A stretch of DNA of 64,000 bases from Eutreptiella sp. 'Long Island Sound 2002' (lineage: Eukaryota; Euglenozoa; Euglenophyceae; Eutreptiales; Eutreptiaceae), in the NCBI GenBank assembly GCA_964036045.1, contig OZ038384.1, positions 21,691,000 to 21,754,999 on the forward strand, given 5' to 3'. The position numbers were made by a program, and so were the translations under genes. Under the pieces are notes generated by a model. It saw nothing but the letters and a program-made list of their open reading frames with translations, did not search any database and had not been told where the DNA came from. Positions 10,773 to 23,139 of the stretch are shown piece after piece; position 1 is the stretch's first letter, and each line of letters starts with the position of its first letter.

Positions 10773-10875
10773 ATGGGGTTCTGCGGGCAGTGTGGTGCCC
10801 AGGCTGCAGCTGGAGACGGGTTCTGCCGCAGTTGTGGCCACAAGTTGCCAGCGGCGTTGGAGGGCGAGCTTTTCT
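10773..10875 (+). CDS. Transposase exon 1 candidate: zinc-ribbon N-terminus
   Basis: From the ATG at 10,773 the frame reads MGFCGQCGAQAAAGDGFCRS then CGHKL: two CxxC pairs 12 residues apart, a small zinc-ribbon. It goes out of register before the C2H2 finger, so an intron or frameshift must lie at about 10,865-10,945. The exact donor and acceptor are not clear. It is in the right place to be the first exon of the transposase. Confidence 0.55.
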
Positions 10876-10944
10876 ATTTCGCTTGTCCTGCATGGTGCAG
10901 CAGCTTGGTGCAGTGGTCTCAGTGCAACAATATATGTGCTACAA

Positions 10945-11251
10945 AAGCCAGAGCAAGCATCCGGTCCACCGCCACAGCCTCATGTGGAGGGGGCGCCAAC
11001 AGAGGAGAGCCTACAGTCGCCGCCAGCAAAAGTGCCACCACAAGAACCAGCTGTGAAGAAGCAGAAGACCCTTACTGCCTTTGAGGTGACCAAAACCTTT
11101 GTTCGTCAGAGGGATGGTGCAGTATACGCAGTGAAAGAGCCGCCGGCAGTGGAGAAGGCAGCCCTTTTGCCATGTCGGTACGTGGGATGCACACAGACCT
11201 TCAGCCACGCGCCTGCCTTACCTTCGCACAAGGACAAGCACATCAGACGAG
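10945..11251 (+). CDS. Transposase exon 2: C2H2 zinc finger
   Basis: This segment (frame of 10,744) encodes a Pro/Gln/Glu-rich linker, an FEVTKTFVRQRDGAVY stretch and a canonical C2H2 finger, C-x4-C-x12-H-x3-H, in CRYVGCTQTFSHAPALPSHK. It ends at a clean GT donor at 11,252. Joining to 11,666 keeps the frame (…HIRRG | NVLRKN…). The left edge is approximate. The finger probably helps bind transposon ends or target DNA, by analogy with other zinc-finger-fused transposases. Confidence 0.6.
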
Positions 11252-11665
11252 GTATTCCGTGGTGCATGAGGAGACGCGTTTCTTCGTCGCACTAGTCTCG
11301 TGAGAGCTAGATGGTGAAGCCGTCGCGCATGGGCACTGCTGTATTGCTGAGGAGACGCGTTCCTTCGTCGCGCTACTTACGTGAGACCTAAATGGTGAAG
11401 CCGTCGCGCATGGGCACTGCTGTGTTGCTGAGGAGACGCGTTCCTTCGTCGCGCTACTTACGTGGGAGCCAAATGTTGAAGCCGTCGCGCATGGGGACTG
11501 CTGTGAGGGTGAGGAGACGCGTTCTTTCCCCGCGCTACTTACATGAGACCTAAAAAGTGAGCCTTTGCACTTGAGGACTGCTTTGTCGCTGAATGGTGAA
11601 GCCGTCGCGCACCAGGCCTGCTGAATGGTGTTGCTGATTGCGTCTACTTGCACATTGGTGTGCAG
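11252..11665 (+). other. Predicted transposase intron
   Basis: GT at 11,252 and TGTGCAG at 11,659-11,665 bound 414 bp. Splicing preserves the open frame, and the inside is filled by an 81-bp tandem repeat with no coding character. Confidence 0.6.
11270..11640 (+). repeat. 81-bp tandem repeat, about 4.5 copies, inside the intron
   Basis: Units share GAGGAGACGCGTT, CTTCGTCGCGCTA, and GGTGAAGCCGTCGCGCATGG. Middle units are nearly identical; the last is degenerate (TTCCCCGCGCTACTTACATG). The period is 81 bases by direct count. Confidence 0.8.
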
Positions 11666-13712
11666 GAAATGTGCTGCGTAAGAACACGACAGCTTTGATA
11701 CCTTTCTTCAAGTACACTGGAGCCGTACCTCCTGCCCCCTGTGCTGTGGAGGAGCATCAGGCTGTGGAGGAACCTCAGGTCCCTCAGGACGCCTCTTCCT
11801 CTTCCTCATCCATGCCAGCCTCTTCCTCCTCCTCATCAATGCCAGCCTGTTCCTCCGCCTCATCAATGCCAGCCTCTTCCTCCTCCTCATCAATGCCAGC
11901 AACCAAAGGCAAGGGTAAAGGGCGCCAGGGAAACAAGGAGATGCCAGTCAGGACAGTATATAAGCTGAAGTTTAAGCTTCGTGTTGTCAATAAGTTGCGC
12001 CGCATGGAGGAACTCAAGAGGTTGAAGGAACTGGAAAGCACACAGCAAACAGTTGCTGAGGTCTTTAACGTATCACAGAGTCTTGTTTCGAAGTGGGGTG
12101 CAAAGGAGAGGCAATTGGAAGAGGCCCTGAAAAAGGGTGGGGCAGCCAGGAAGCAGATCAGTTGCATTTTGAAGCCAAGACCAGGTAAATATCCCCTTTT
12201 GGAAAAACAACTGTACACTGACATTCGCACGAAAAGGGTTACGGGTTTGAGGGTGACTACGAAATGGATCCGGATACACATGAAGAAACTGATCAGTAAG
12301 GAGCATGGTGACGATGCAGCAAAGGATTGGAAATCCAACCTTTCTGGAGGTTCAAATTTTGTCGCAGGTGGGGCATTTCCTTGCGTCGCAAAACTAACAC
12401 TAGGAAGCCTTTGTCTGGCCGCCTTCCAAAAGTCAAGACATGGCACGCCCGCCTCGTAAAACGCCTGCCCGGGGGTAAGCAGTTGTGCCCCATATTCGGT
12501 CATTGGCCTGTGAGCCACAGGTATGGTGTGGACCAAGTGTCCTGCCATTTTGGAAATAAAGACCCTGTCACACTGCACTGTCACGAGGATGGTCCACGGG
12601 TCAGGTTGCCCCCCAACAGTGGAACTGATGTTAAGAGGGACTGCAGCCTGCAGCTTTGCTGCAGATTCATTCCCTAAGGGGGCGTGCAGCCAAATGCAGG
12701 GATTATGTTCAAGGGAACTGGACAAAGAGTTCCTAAAGTGGAGACTCATCAGTAGGACAACAGGGTTGTAGTGTTTTGTTAGAAAAAGGCATGAATCAAT
12801 GAGGAAATTGCATGTGAGTGGGTCCTGCAGGTTTTCGAGCCGTTTTTGCAGTCCATCAACCAACCAGAGGAGGTTTCCCTGTTTTCTGACAACTTGTCAG
12901 CACGGACCACTGCACGATTCAGGCGCCTTCTGCGGCGTAAGTGGAACACAAAGCAGCACTTAGAACCAGCAGAAGGCACTGATGAGATTGCTGTGATTGA
13001 TGCAGGGGTGGGACGAATGTGTAAGAATCACATGCACAGGGCATATGATGAGTGGTGGGAGGAGGAGGATAACAATGATCGTATAGTGAATGGACACGTC
13101 CCTGTTTCAGGAAAAAGGATTCTGTTGACAAAGTGGTTGGGCAATGCTTGGGACCACGTGTGTGCAAAGATGGATTTTGACGGGTTGGCCCTGAAAACTG
13201 GTTCGGGCTTGGCAAAAGAGCTCTCCAACCAAAAGGACATTAAGCTCCAAGGGTTGGAGGAGGAGTACACTTTCAGCTTGGATGATGGTGGTGATGTTCC
13301 ATCTGAAAGTGATTCGGAGGAGGAAGATGAAGAGGAGGAAGATGAAGAGGAAGATGATGATGCAAATGGAGAGGAAGGCGTTGATGATGAGAATGAGGTG
13401 GATCAGGTGGACCTAGACGGGGCATCAGATGGTTCGGAGGTGCTCGGGCCTGTGAATGTTGACCAACAAGGTCATTTCGTGAAGCCCGCACCGGCTGCGA
13501 TCCTCCCCCAACCCCCCGAGGACATGGCAATGCACAACTTGAAAAAACACAAGTTGTGCATTCCATTGGATTACGGCCGCAAAGTGGGGTGGGAAATCGG
13601 CTGTTTTCCAAGATTTTACCACAGGGGCACCCACAAGGGTGAATATGTCCTGAATTTTGAGGGAGTTGTGTGGTACCAAGCAATGCCTCCCTTGGAGGAA
13701 TATGGGCCATAG
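11666..13712 (+). pseudogene. Pogo-type transposase (HTH and DDD catalytic domain), frameshifted
   Basis: After a Ser/Met-Pro-Ala repeat tract and a basic stretch, a helix-turn-helix region (about 11,960-12,170; STQQTVAEVFNVSQSLVSKW) should bind the transposon ends. The catalytic DDE_1 domain follows: first Asp in YGVDQVS (codon 12,531), second in FSDNLS (12,888), third in VIDAGVG (12,999), 37 residues after the second. A strongly acidic Glu/Asp tail ends at 13,712. The frame changes near 12,345, 12,670 and 12,775, so at least two indels (or unrecognised introns) break it. All three catalytic Asp codons survive. Confidence 0.8.
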
Positions 13713-14042
13713 CGGAAATGGGTGTTGTTGCAAGGCACTCCCCCTTGAGGACGAAACACACAAGAGTTGGAATTCATTGGACATTCATGTGTTAGCAATT
13801 TCTTGCATGTGCATGTAGCATGTGTTGGCATTTTTTTGCATGTGAATGTCGCATGAAACAAGGAGCATGGTACCTCCGCCCTTGAGGTGGTAGGGGTGAC
13901 CTTCTTGTTTCATGCACATGCTACGTTGATAAAATCATGGAATACAGCTGAAATTCCTAGGCTGCACATATTCTTAAAACTTTTGGATTTTTATAGCCTG
14001 CATAGGCTATATAATCATATTCTTCCGGGTGCAGTGGCACTG
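13713..14042 (+). other. Non-coding 3' part of the DNA transposon
   Basis: It has no gene, but contains two imperfect copies of a GCATGTG...GTCGCATG-type word (13,800-13,860) and ends with the right terminal inverted repeat. Confidence 0.5.
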
Positions 14043-14044
14043 TA
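14043..14044. repeat. TA target-site duplication, right
   Basis: TA follows ...GGCACTG and repeats the TA at 10,477-10,478. Confidence 0.8.
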
Positions 14045-16705
14045 CCCGATTTCTCCACCCTCTTTCCCGTGACTCCCCTAGTCCTTGACCTCACCAGTGC
14101 TTCCATGTTTCACAAAATCCAAAGTCCCCAACTCCTGCAACTGCCCTTTGCAACCCTTGGCCCCAAAATCCAAACAAATCCCTTAGGTAAACCCGTTGGC
14201 AACCCTTGCTATAAGAAACAAAGACTTGTTCAATGAAGTTGAGTGACCAATGAAGTCCAAACAATGGATCACCAAATTCGATTGACCGTACCCACATCAA
14301 TGCATGGACACGATCATGGGGAGGGGAACAAGTAAGACAATGTCGGGCAAACAGAGAGGAAGAACCGGGGTAACAGTGAAGCCCTGGAATAGAATATGCA
14401 ATTATCGAAGACGATGTTGCATCTCTACTCGAAGAATTGATTTGATGTACCGTGCACAATCACACTACGGACATATGACACCATGCGGGCAGAAACTCCA
14501 TTCAACACATTAAGAAAAATGACATTGACTCACGGGCAGTCATGCACAGCAAAAAGACATCAATGACATCCATATGGTACATGGCAAGACACAAAGCAAT
14601 CATACACAACACAATGGCATCTGCGGATTCAACATGAGCGTGTCCCCACATGGGTCACACTCACCCTTGCCTACAAGACGGCAAAAGTGGAATTGACAAC
14701 TACGAGATATGTTCCCACCGTGGATCAAGCATGACACCATGGCCTCCATGGAGACAAAGTACGGCAAGACCACATACATGACTTGTCCACACTCATGAAT
14801 CACCAATGATCACCTGTACAGTGCTTGCAATGAGGATTCTCAGAGATGAGTCTGGAGAGTGATCTCAGAGCAAAACCTGACACCTGGCATGTGTAACACA
14901 TCACATATATCATCATGCTGGCAATCCCTTGGTTGTTGACACCGAACGTCAGGTGCCTATCACTTAGCAATAACATACACAATGGCCTGCAAGTGAAAAA
15001 ACTTGGCGAGTTTACTTGCAGCTCCCCAACAAGGCATCAAGAAGAGCCAGCCCAACAAAGCTCACCTGGCTAGTGTATGCTACATAACGATTGCTGGAAT
15101 CCTGCGGTCAGAGTGTCGCGAACCAAGGGCAAGAATAAAGTGCAGAGCCAACACACCACATATGCCTCATTCCCTCACATGCATGGACATGCCACTCAGT
15201 CCCATCACGTAGTGCCTAATTGCTTGGAAACCGGAGGCATAGAAGGACACAACTGTCAGGTGCATTAGGAACGATCCACACATGGACATGTGAAACCAGT
15301 ATTGCCTAATTGCACGTTGGTGTGACACTGAACCAGTTCAATGCATGCTACTTAGAGAGAGATTGGGCAACAGTGCTTGGGTAAGAACATGCCCCGGGTG
15401 ACATGAAGAGACCTAGCTCCGGCCAGCAGAGGGAGTGCAAATGGAGAGATATCCTGGGTCCAATGAGAGCACATCCATGGTGGGATTGTCCTATCTGAAA
15501 CAGATGTAGTCCCGCGTCTAAGAGAGATCGTCCCGCCCTAATTCAGGCCTTGAGACAGATGGTCCCGCCCCAGTCCATGCACTGAGAGAAAGATCTCACC
15601 AATCCATGCGCTAGGAGAGAGAATCCAACCAATCCATGGCCGAATGGGGATGAACTCACAAAAACACGATCCCGAGCGCATAGCCTAGCCATGACCCATG
15701 GGAGCATGCATATGCAGAGAGACTTTCGCCTAGCCATGACCCATGAGAGCATGCATATGGAGAGAGACTTTCGCCTAGCAATGACCCATGAGAAGAAGCA
15801 GGCACTTGAAGTGAGAATCTCCGACATTGATTGAGGATTATCGCAACACCCAATTGCCAAATCAAATGACCTATCATCATGCCACACTGCATGTTGACAA
15901 AGGAGGGATAGTGGATCACCAACCGTGTTCGACCAATGATATGAAATCGCCGAAGGTCAACGAAGTAGGACGGCATAAAAGAGGTTAGCAACCAGGGCAT
16001 AGGTGCAATTGTCCACCTTTAACATGTTCACCCACTGCACGTGTTCACAACATGTTCCGCGCACACCATCTCCAAAGATTGATTTACCATGAATCACACA
16101 CAAGGCCACCAGAGGACATAGAATAGAAGTAGAAGACATTCATGGCGGAACAGCGATCGACTTACTTTCTTCCCGCCCGGTGCGCCTACCTCAGCCACTT
16201 CCACTTCAACTCCTCTTCCACTAGGGCTTCTGCAGCTTCAAGGGACTCGTGATCCCCCATACACGCAGCCGAAGCAAATGCGCCCATTAACGTGTACCGA
16301 TCCCTTTTTACGGGGCCTGCCAATGTGGGCCGAGGCACCGAACCAGAGTCAAGCCAGATCTGAATCCGGGCCTCCTATCATCTACTGGAGTTACCCCAGC
16401 TTCCAAGTCGCGTCCATTCCCGCAACAGGATAGAATCTAACATTATTAGCACCCGTTGGGACAAATTTTCAGACGATCGGCCCGCATTGAAGAACAGAGA
16501 GCACGCGCACACCACCAGGAACACGAGAAGGCCGCGCGCACACACAGCAGGACTTGTCCGAACCAGAAATGTTTAATCCTCCATCCTGTGGTTTATGAAT
16601 AATATATTTTCCAACTTCTCCTGAAATTATATCCAAAGTCGCTGAAATCGCAGACTTCGCTGACATATGGATCAGTGCAGCCAAATGGGATTCGAACCGC
16701 CTTCA
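14045..16705 (-). repeat. Main part of the ~2.7 kb LTR of element A (minus copy)
   Basis: The region is an inverted copy of 53,159-55,880. Matching landmarks are the TGAAG-CGGTTCG start (16,705 / 53,159), the ACCACAGGATG block (16,583 / 53,270), the duplicated CATGGGTCATGGCTAGGCGAAA block (15,690-15,780 / 54,130-54,195) and the GCCGTCTTGYAGGCAAGGGTGA block (14,665 / 55,245). The remaining ~50 bp lie beyond the transposon, at 10,425-10,476. No gene. It contains short internal duplications (for example 15,700-15,770). Confidence 0.75.
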
Positions 16706-19674
16706 CAATGCTGCCAGTGCCGCATTGCCTTTTTTTGCTTGCGCTACATGCTTGTCCACCTGATGGTACTCGTGGCACATCGCAATTATGTACTGCGACT
16801 TTTTTTTTTGCGGCATGGCGGTCCCCCGCCCGAGACTACACAATTCTGCTGAACTGGGAGGTTCCTCGAACGACGGCAGCTATTTACACCAAAACAGAGG
16901 AGACTTTAGGCATAACGTGTCAATGACACTTTTCAAAGAAAACCAGAGGGTTAGGCCTGAGCTTCTGAGATGCTGTTTTGGGCTCGTGCAATTGAATTTG
17001 TGTGGATAGAATCACTGAAGTTGTTTCAGCGAAAAAGTAAGTTGTGTTGAGATTGCAAAGGTGAAAGGAATAGAGTGTCTGGGAAAATTTCGTTGATACC
17101 GAAAAGGGAAAGTCAGAGGGAAAAACAAAGACAATACACATGCACCACGCAAGCAAACACTGAACCAATTGTTGCATGGACAAGCAGAGGCTTGGTATAC
17201 CTGAACTGGTGGACTCTTGGTCGCTAGAATTGTCGGAGAGAAGGTCGTCCTCTTGTTCCGAATCAGTATTAGCGCACTCTTGCGCACTAGACCTGTCGTC
17301 CTTTTCCGAATCGGGCGAAAGCCACTGACTGCTTGAAGCCTTTTGAACTTCAACTGGTGTAGTAGGTGAGGTAGTGGCGGTTTCGTGGATGGTGTTCGAG
17401 TTTGTCTTGTTGATTTTGTTGTTAAAGGGAGGTGCGCTGCAGAGAAGGGTAATTGGCTTGATTGAAGATTGGTAGTGCCGGTTGCACTTCAAGAGGCCGG
17501 AGTTTCATGCGTGGAGGCGTTTTGTCCGGTACAAAGGGTAGTTTGGCTTGAGTGTTTGACCTGGGGCTGTTAGTTGCAGTTCTGGCCTTGTTTCGCGTTC
17601 GGCATTCTTGACATCTCAGAGGTGTGTGGAGGTTCATGCGAGCATACTATTCAATTCCTGAATTCGATCATTCATAGTTTGAGTTGCACTCTTTGCAAAC
17701 TCTTGTCTCCGAGTTCGGATCCAGTTGTTCGCTGGAGTCTGGAGCTTGTGCTTGAAATCTCTTCGGTCTTTTCTGGGACTTGACAGTCATCCACCATTCT
17801 TCATTGAAGTCTGAGTCAATATTGTGTGCGTCTACATGGATGGTAGGTGGGTGGTAGTGTTTGCCGGCTCTGCTTGACACAGCAAAGGCAAGGGTGTGTT
17901 ACCTGGATGTGCAAGCTGATTGCTATGGTCAATGTCACGAGCAGAGATCTGTTCCGTCGTTCTGTCTTGATTATTGGCTAGGGCCCCTGGGTCACTTGCG
18001 TCAGCTCTGTAAGGAGAGGGCGGCGAAGCGCATGGGTTATGGTCAGGGGTGAAATTGAGACGTGCCGAGAAGCTTGGAGCGACAGAGTAGGGATTGCAAA
18101 TAAGCGTGTTTGCGGAAGCGTTATCCTGGTTAAACCAACACTGGTTCCAGCCAAGTTCCCAGCCATGTTTATACGGTCATGGCTTGTTGACTGCCAGTAG
18201 CTTTGCGATGATTCTGTTGATGTACAGAAGGACCGTTCGTTGGTCCTCCTCGGACAGAGAACGCACAGTCTCAGAAATCGCTGTTGCTGCTGAGAATTGG
18301 GCTGCAGGCATGATTGAAGTGAATTAAAGAATCCTCTGTGAAGCGACATCTTCGGGGCGCGATGAATTGTTGTGAATCGTATTAAATTGTCTTGACATTG
18401 TTGTAACCAGCGCGACAGTATTTTATGTACTGCGGCTGTTGTGCCCACCCGCGGATCCCGGACATTTCCTTCCCGATTTTTCACTTCTTGACTTTGCGCA
18501 CGTAATCCTCCTACGCTGCAACTCTTGCTTCATTCATTATGATTTTCTTAGCCCATTCGCATTGGGGAGGCGGCGCCATGTTGCTTTTCGTCAGTTCTCT
18601 TTGAAAACTTTCAAATGATGGAGAGAGTGTGCCCTAATCTTGACTCAAGAAAGCATCCATATGGAAATATGTTCGCCTAACCTTGTCCGGAGAGAGGATG
18701 CATGCAGTTGAACATACGGTTGCGAAAGCTTGACTAATATGTATCTTCGAGTCTTATGATCATCGCAAAGCCAGAGCATGACTTCCATGAGTATCTCAAA
18801 ACCAGCGGCATTTGCAGGAAGACATACAGCCCATGAGTCTGAAACAAACAAAGACAACAATTACATGATTCATTGAATGCTGAGTAAAGGTCTTCAGAAG
18901 AATGAAGGGTCGGTAGAGAGAGGGTGTGTGAAGGAAGCACCCAATGTACCTTGGAGAGAAAACACTTCATATCCACCTTGACCTTGGGATCATTGGTAAC
19001 ACAAATATTGAGTCAAACGATCAATAACACAAATGACACATGCATGAATGAAAACTGCAATGGCAAGTCTTACAATGAATCACTTACACTTTCATACCAA
19101 ACATGGTGTTGCACGCCAACAGGTGATGTTGTGGTAGCTACCAATCACCTCATCTGCCTTGCTGCGCCTACCACTACCAAGCTCCTCTCCCTTTGCTTTC
19201 TCAATTTCCTTTTCCGAGCTTTGAAGAGTGGTGATTCCTGTGCTAGTTCCCCGGAGGTACTAGCGCTTTCCTCTCAATTTGGTTTGCTACCACCAGTGAT
19301 CAATGGCCAAGTTCAACCTGTCCCCACATCTCATGGCAATGACGCATGCAACATCATTTTCGCCTCGGATCCCCTTGGTATTTCGGAACACTGATGGATC
19401 TCTCTGATGGAAACATGTACCACTGTGACTACTAAAAGGATTGTTCGACGGGCTGGTGCGAAAGATACGCATACCCACCCAGAGCAGCCAATGGATGAAT
19501 TAGAATCCAAAATGATGTTACCATAACTGCTCTCCATCCACCAAATTGAAATAGTATCAATGCAAAGTCACAATTGCAAAAACAGAATTGAAATTTGCCA
19601 TTGAAACTAAATTCTTGGTTTCAAGTTTGGGATCAGAATCAATTACTAAGGTCAAAACAAAAGTAAGTACACAC
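16706..19674. other. Unassigned spacer between element A and the M array
   Basis: I recognise no complete gene. The left 1.6 kb carries the degraded minus-strand coding region listed separately. 18,490-19,670 is AT-rich with only short chance frames. A T11-like run lies at 16,800-16,810. Confidence 0.4.
17197..18327 (-). pseudogene. Unrecognised, fragmented minus-strand coding region
   Basis: Three protein-like pieces lie in order on the minus strand: a helix-rich start from an ATG at 18,327 (SEEDQRTVLLYINRIIAKLL), a basic piece at 17,880-17,670 (EEWWMTVKSQKRPKRFQ, then VCKEC), and an acidic Ser-rich piece at 17,390-17,200 (SEKDDRSSAQECANTDSEQE) followed by a GT at 17,197 that could be a splice donor. 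Stops and frame changes separate them. Composition and order suggest an ORF1/gag-type nucleic-acid-binding protein, but I see no diagnostic motif. Confidence 0.25.
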
Positions 19675-21430
19675 ACGCCCAGAGCGCGCACCCCAGCCAG
19701 GAGTGGCGGGGTACAAGCGGAGCGCGCACACAAACACGCACATCCCAACCCCGCAGCCAGGAGTGGCGGGGCGCAGCCAAAACCCGAGCCCAAGCACACA
19801 CACCCAAACCGCACACCCCAGCCAGGAGTGGCAGGGTACGAGCGGGACGCGCACACAAACACACAATAACCCCAACACCCCAGCCAGGAGTGGCGGGGCG
19901 CAGCCGAAACCCGAGCCCAAGCACACACACCCACACCGCACACCCCAGCCAGGAGTGGCGGGGCGCAGCCGAAACCCGAGGCCAACCACACACGCCCACA
20001 CCGCACACCCCAGCCGGCAGTGGCAGCGTACAAGCGGAGCGCGCACACAAACACACAGAAACCCCAACAGCCTAGCCAGGAGTGACCGGGCGCAGCCGAA
20101 ACCCGAGCCCGAGCACGCACACCGACACCGCACACCCGAGCCAGGAGTGGCGGGGTACAGGCGGAGCCCGCACACAAACACGCACAGCCCAACACCCCAG
20201 CCAGGAGTGGCGGGGCGCAGCCAAACCCCAAGCCCAAGGACGCACAGCCCCGCCAAGAGTGGCGGGGTACAAGCGGAGCACGCACACAAGCACGTACACC
20301 CCAACACCCCAGCCAGGAGTGGCGGGGCGCAGCCGAAATCCGAGCCCAAGCACCCACACCCACACCGCACATCCCAGCCAGGAGTGGCGGGGCGCAGCCG
20401 AAGCCCAAGCCCAAGCACCCACACCCACACCGCACACCCCAGCCAGGAGTGGCGGGGTACAAGCGGAGCACGCACGAAAACACACACAAAGCCCCAACAC
20501 CCCAGCCAGGAGTGGCGGGGCGCAGCCGAAACCCGAGCCCGAGCACACACACCGACACCGCACACCCGAGCCAGGAGTGGCGGGGTACAGGTGGAGCCCG
20601 CACACAAACAGGCACACCCCAACACCCCAGCCAGGAGTGGCGGGGCGCAGCCGAAACCCGAGCCAAAGCACGCACACCCCAGCCAGGAGTGGCGGGGTAC
20701 AAGCGGAGTGCGCACACAAACACACACAAAACCCCAACACCCCAGCCAGGAGTGGCCGGGCGCAGCCGAAACCCGAGCCCGAGCACACACAGCGACACGG
20801 CACACCCGAGCCAGGAGTGGCGGGGTACAGGCGGAGCGCGCACACAAACACCCACACACCAACACCCCAGCCAGGAACGGCGGGGCGCAGCCAAAACCCG
20901 AGCCCAAGCACGCACAGCCCAGCCAGGAGTGGCGGGGTACAAGCGGAGCGCGCACACCAAGACGCACACCCCAACACCCAAGCCACGAGCGGTGGGGCGC
21001 AGCCGAAACCCGAGCCCAAGCACACACACCCAAACCGCACACCCCAGCCAGGAGTGGCGGGGTACAAGCGGGATGCACACACAAGCACACACACACCTCA
21101 ACACCCCAGCCAGGAGTGGCGGGGCGCAGCCGAAAACGGAGCCCGAACACACACATGCACACCGCACACCCCAGCCAGGAGTGGCAGGGTACAAGCGGAG
21201 CGGGCACACAAGCACACACAGGTCCCAACAACCCAGCCACGATTGGCGGGGCGCAGCCGAAACCCGAGCCCAAGCACTCACACCCACACTGCACACCCCA
21301 GCCAGGAGTGGCTGGGTACAAGCGGAGCGCGCACGCAAACGCACACACACCCCAACCACCCAGCCAGGAGTGGCGGGCCGCATCCGAATCCAGAACCCAA
21401 GCACAACCCAGACCCCAACACAAGCGCCAC
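19675..21430 (+). repeat. M minisatellite, left palindrome arm (~30 units of ~59 bp)
   Basis: Each unit carries AGCCAGGAGTGGCGGGG. Two unit types alternate: one continues GTACAAGCGGAGCGCGCACAC, the other CGCAGCCGAAACCCGAGCCC, both followed by AC-rich spacers. Read as pairs the period is about 118 bp. T is almost absent on this strand. The frames that stay open through it on both strands are by-products of composition. Confidence 0.9.
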
Positions 21431-22474
21431 ACAACAGTAGGAAACCCAGTGTCCATAGCCCGGGCACTGAGGCAGCCCGTGCCATGCAGGTGACCCGGCC
21501 AAATGAGATCCGGAGCCCGGGGGTAAGGCTGCATCCTAAGGCCTGCGCTGCTTTGGGACTTGAGGCGGAGCGTGCGACACCCAAGCATCTCGGAACCCCA
21601 GTACGAAGAACATGCATGCATGCCTTGGGAACGGGATACGCCAGGAAGTCCGGTGAACCTCTGGGGTTCCGCCCAAAGGAGGGGACGTGCGCAAGCAGGG
21701 GGGCACACCCTCCCGGCGAGACAAGCACGTCACGCTGGCAGCGATCAGCCTCCCGGTGTTGCCCGGGGCCGCTATGTTGGGGGCCACCAGTCAGGTCTAG
21801 CGGGCTGTAAATCGCCTCCGCTCTTCAAGCGGATCTTCCTTCTTTTGTACTACGGCGCGCAGAGCGCGTAGCATGGTGGTTGCGGACGGTTGCACATGGT
21901 TGCACAAGTGCAACCTGTGAAATTGGGGGGTTGCACACACCAATGGGGGTAGACAAGAAGCGGTTTTAATGTGAAATATTGTGGTGTGTGATGGTAAAAA
22001 ACATGGTTCACCTCTCTCTACAACCTATTCATTACAAGCAAACCGTGGAATCACGGTCCCTTTGGTTAGGATGGCATGTCCAAGGGGTTGGTTGTGCAAG
22101 GGGGCGGTTGCACAACCCCCGCATTTTGGAATTTTGGGGGGGGGGTGTTACATGGGTATGGGACACACTTTTGGGGCATGTGAGAGGTTTGGGTCATAGT
22201 ACCCTAATGGAATATGCCATGGGATATTCGGTGGCACCCAAAAACCACCAAAAAAGAGGGTGAAATGAAAGTTTTGGTTGGGTGTGCAAGGGATGTGCAA
22301 GTGGCCTATGTCACACTTCATCACAGGGGTTGCACACTAGTGCCGCCATCTACATGGGCAAAACGGGTTCCAAGGGTTCCTGTTCGTCACAGCGGCAACG
22401 CGAGCGGGAATCATTGGGCCCCTCTCCACGACCGAGTGCACCCACCTACCTACCTACCTACCTACCTACCTACC
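21431..22474. other. Palindrome left arm: M flank and unrecognised segment, no gene
   Basis: 21,431-21,880 is a conserved flank of M, and 21,881-22,440 is unrecognised with G-rich runs (22,137-22,146). Both recur inverted at 23,140-24,200. A (CTAC)n/(ACCT)n run of about 30 bases at 22,444-22,474 joins it to the element B fragment. Confidence 0.6.
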
Positions 22475-22903
22475 TTGAAGAAGCTACCTGGGAACCCTTC
22501 TCTGCCTTTGTGCTTCCTGAGTTACGCTTGAATTCTGCTCTGGTAGACTATTTATCCCAGAACAACCTAGGAGAGTTGCTGAGGCTGTCTGAAACACATG
22601 CCTCTCAGAGGAAGCCTAGGGACTGAACCCTTCCTATACTTGCCTGTGTGTGTGTGAGCGTGCTGATCCTGAGGACCTCTGGGCAAGCTGCAGAAATGAT
22701 GTCCTAACTATACCCAAATCTGCACCCTTGCGGAACCCGGCGGATGTCTTTACACGGTGCCACGGGGTACGCCCTTCGTCCTCCCGCCCCTCGGTGCCCA
22801 GTTTCTGTGCTGGCACCAGACTTCCTTGGGGGAATACCCAGCGATAACACCAAGGTATTGGTTTTCCCACATGCCTGACTACTACAGGGGAGGGGTGGCC
22901 AAA
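22475..22903 (+). pseudogene. 3' terminal fragment of element B (end of chromodomain, 3' UTR, polypurine tract, first LTR bases)
   Basis: The coding end (EEATWEPFSAFVLPELRLNS... ending QRKPRD, stop at about 22,624) matches the end of the B polyprotein at 31,815-31,990. The 3' UTR follows, then GGGGAGGGG (22,887-22,895) and TGGCCAAA, where it stops abruptly and the inverted arm begins. It keeps Leu (TTA) where B2 has a TGA stop. Confidence 0.8.
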
Positions 22904-23139
22904 GGTATAGTTAGGACATCATTTCTGCAGCTTGCTCAGAGGTCCTCAGGATCAGCACACTCACACACACACAGGCAGGTATAGGAAGGGTTCAGTTCCT
23001 AGGCTTCCTCTGAGAGGCATGTGTTTCAGCGAGCCTCAGCAAGTCTCCTAGGTTGTTCTGGGACAAATAGTCTACCAGAACAGAATTCAAGCGTAACTCA
23101 GGAAGCACAAAGGCAGAGAAGGGTTCCCAGGTAGCTTCT
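22904..23139 (-). pseudogene. Inverted copy of the element B 3' fragment (right palindrome arm)
   Basis: It is the reverse complement of 22,475-22,712, with the same QRKPR-type ending and the same EEATWEPFSAF block, bounded at 23,140-23,176 by a (GGTA)n run. Confidence 0.8.

Larger units (their letters stand above)
10479..14042 (+). mobile_element. Pogo/Tigger-like (Tc1/mariner superfamily) DNA transposon inserted in an LTR
   Basis: The 3,564-bp insert has imperfect terminal inverted repeats that both start CAGTGC (left CAGTGCAATCGCGCCAGG; right, on the minus strand, CAGTGCCACTGCACCCGG) and is flanked by TA. A plus-strand transposase with a helix-turn-helix region and a DDD catalytic series fills it. 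Left and right flanks join into continuous element A LTR sequence, proving an insertion. The transposase frame is shifted at least twice, so the copy is probably inactive unless other copies supply transposase. Confidence 0.88.
6730..16705 (-). mobile_element. LTR retroelement A, minus-strand copy (LTR-PBS-gag-protease), interrupted by a DNA transposon
   Basis: Reading leftward the order is LTR (from TGAAGG at 16,705), PBS (10,413-10,424), Gag, zinc knuckle and retropepsin, ending abruptly near 6,730 before reverse transcriptase. The plus-strand copy at 53,159-58,012 has the same order, which defines the element. The LTR is split by the pogo-like element at 10,479-14,042. Several stops and frame changes make it a dead copy. 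Confidence 0.85.
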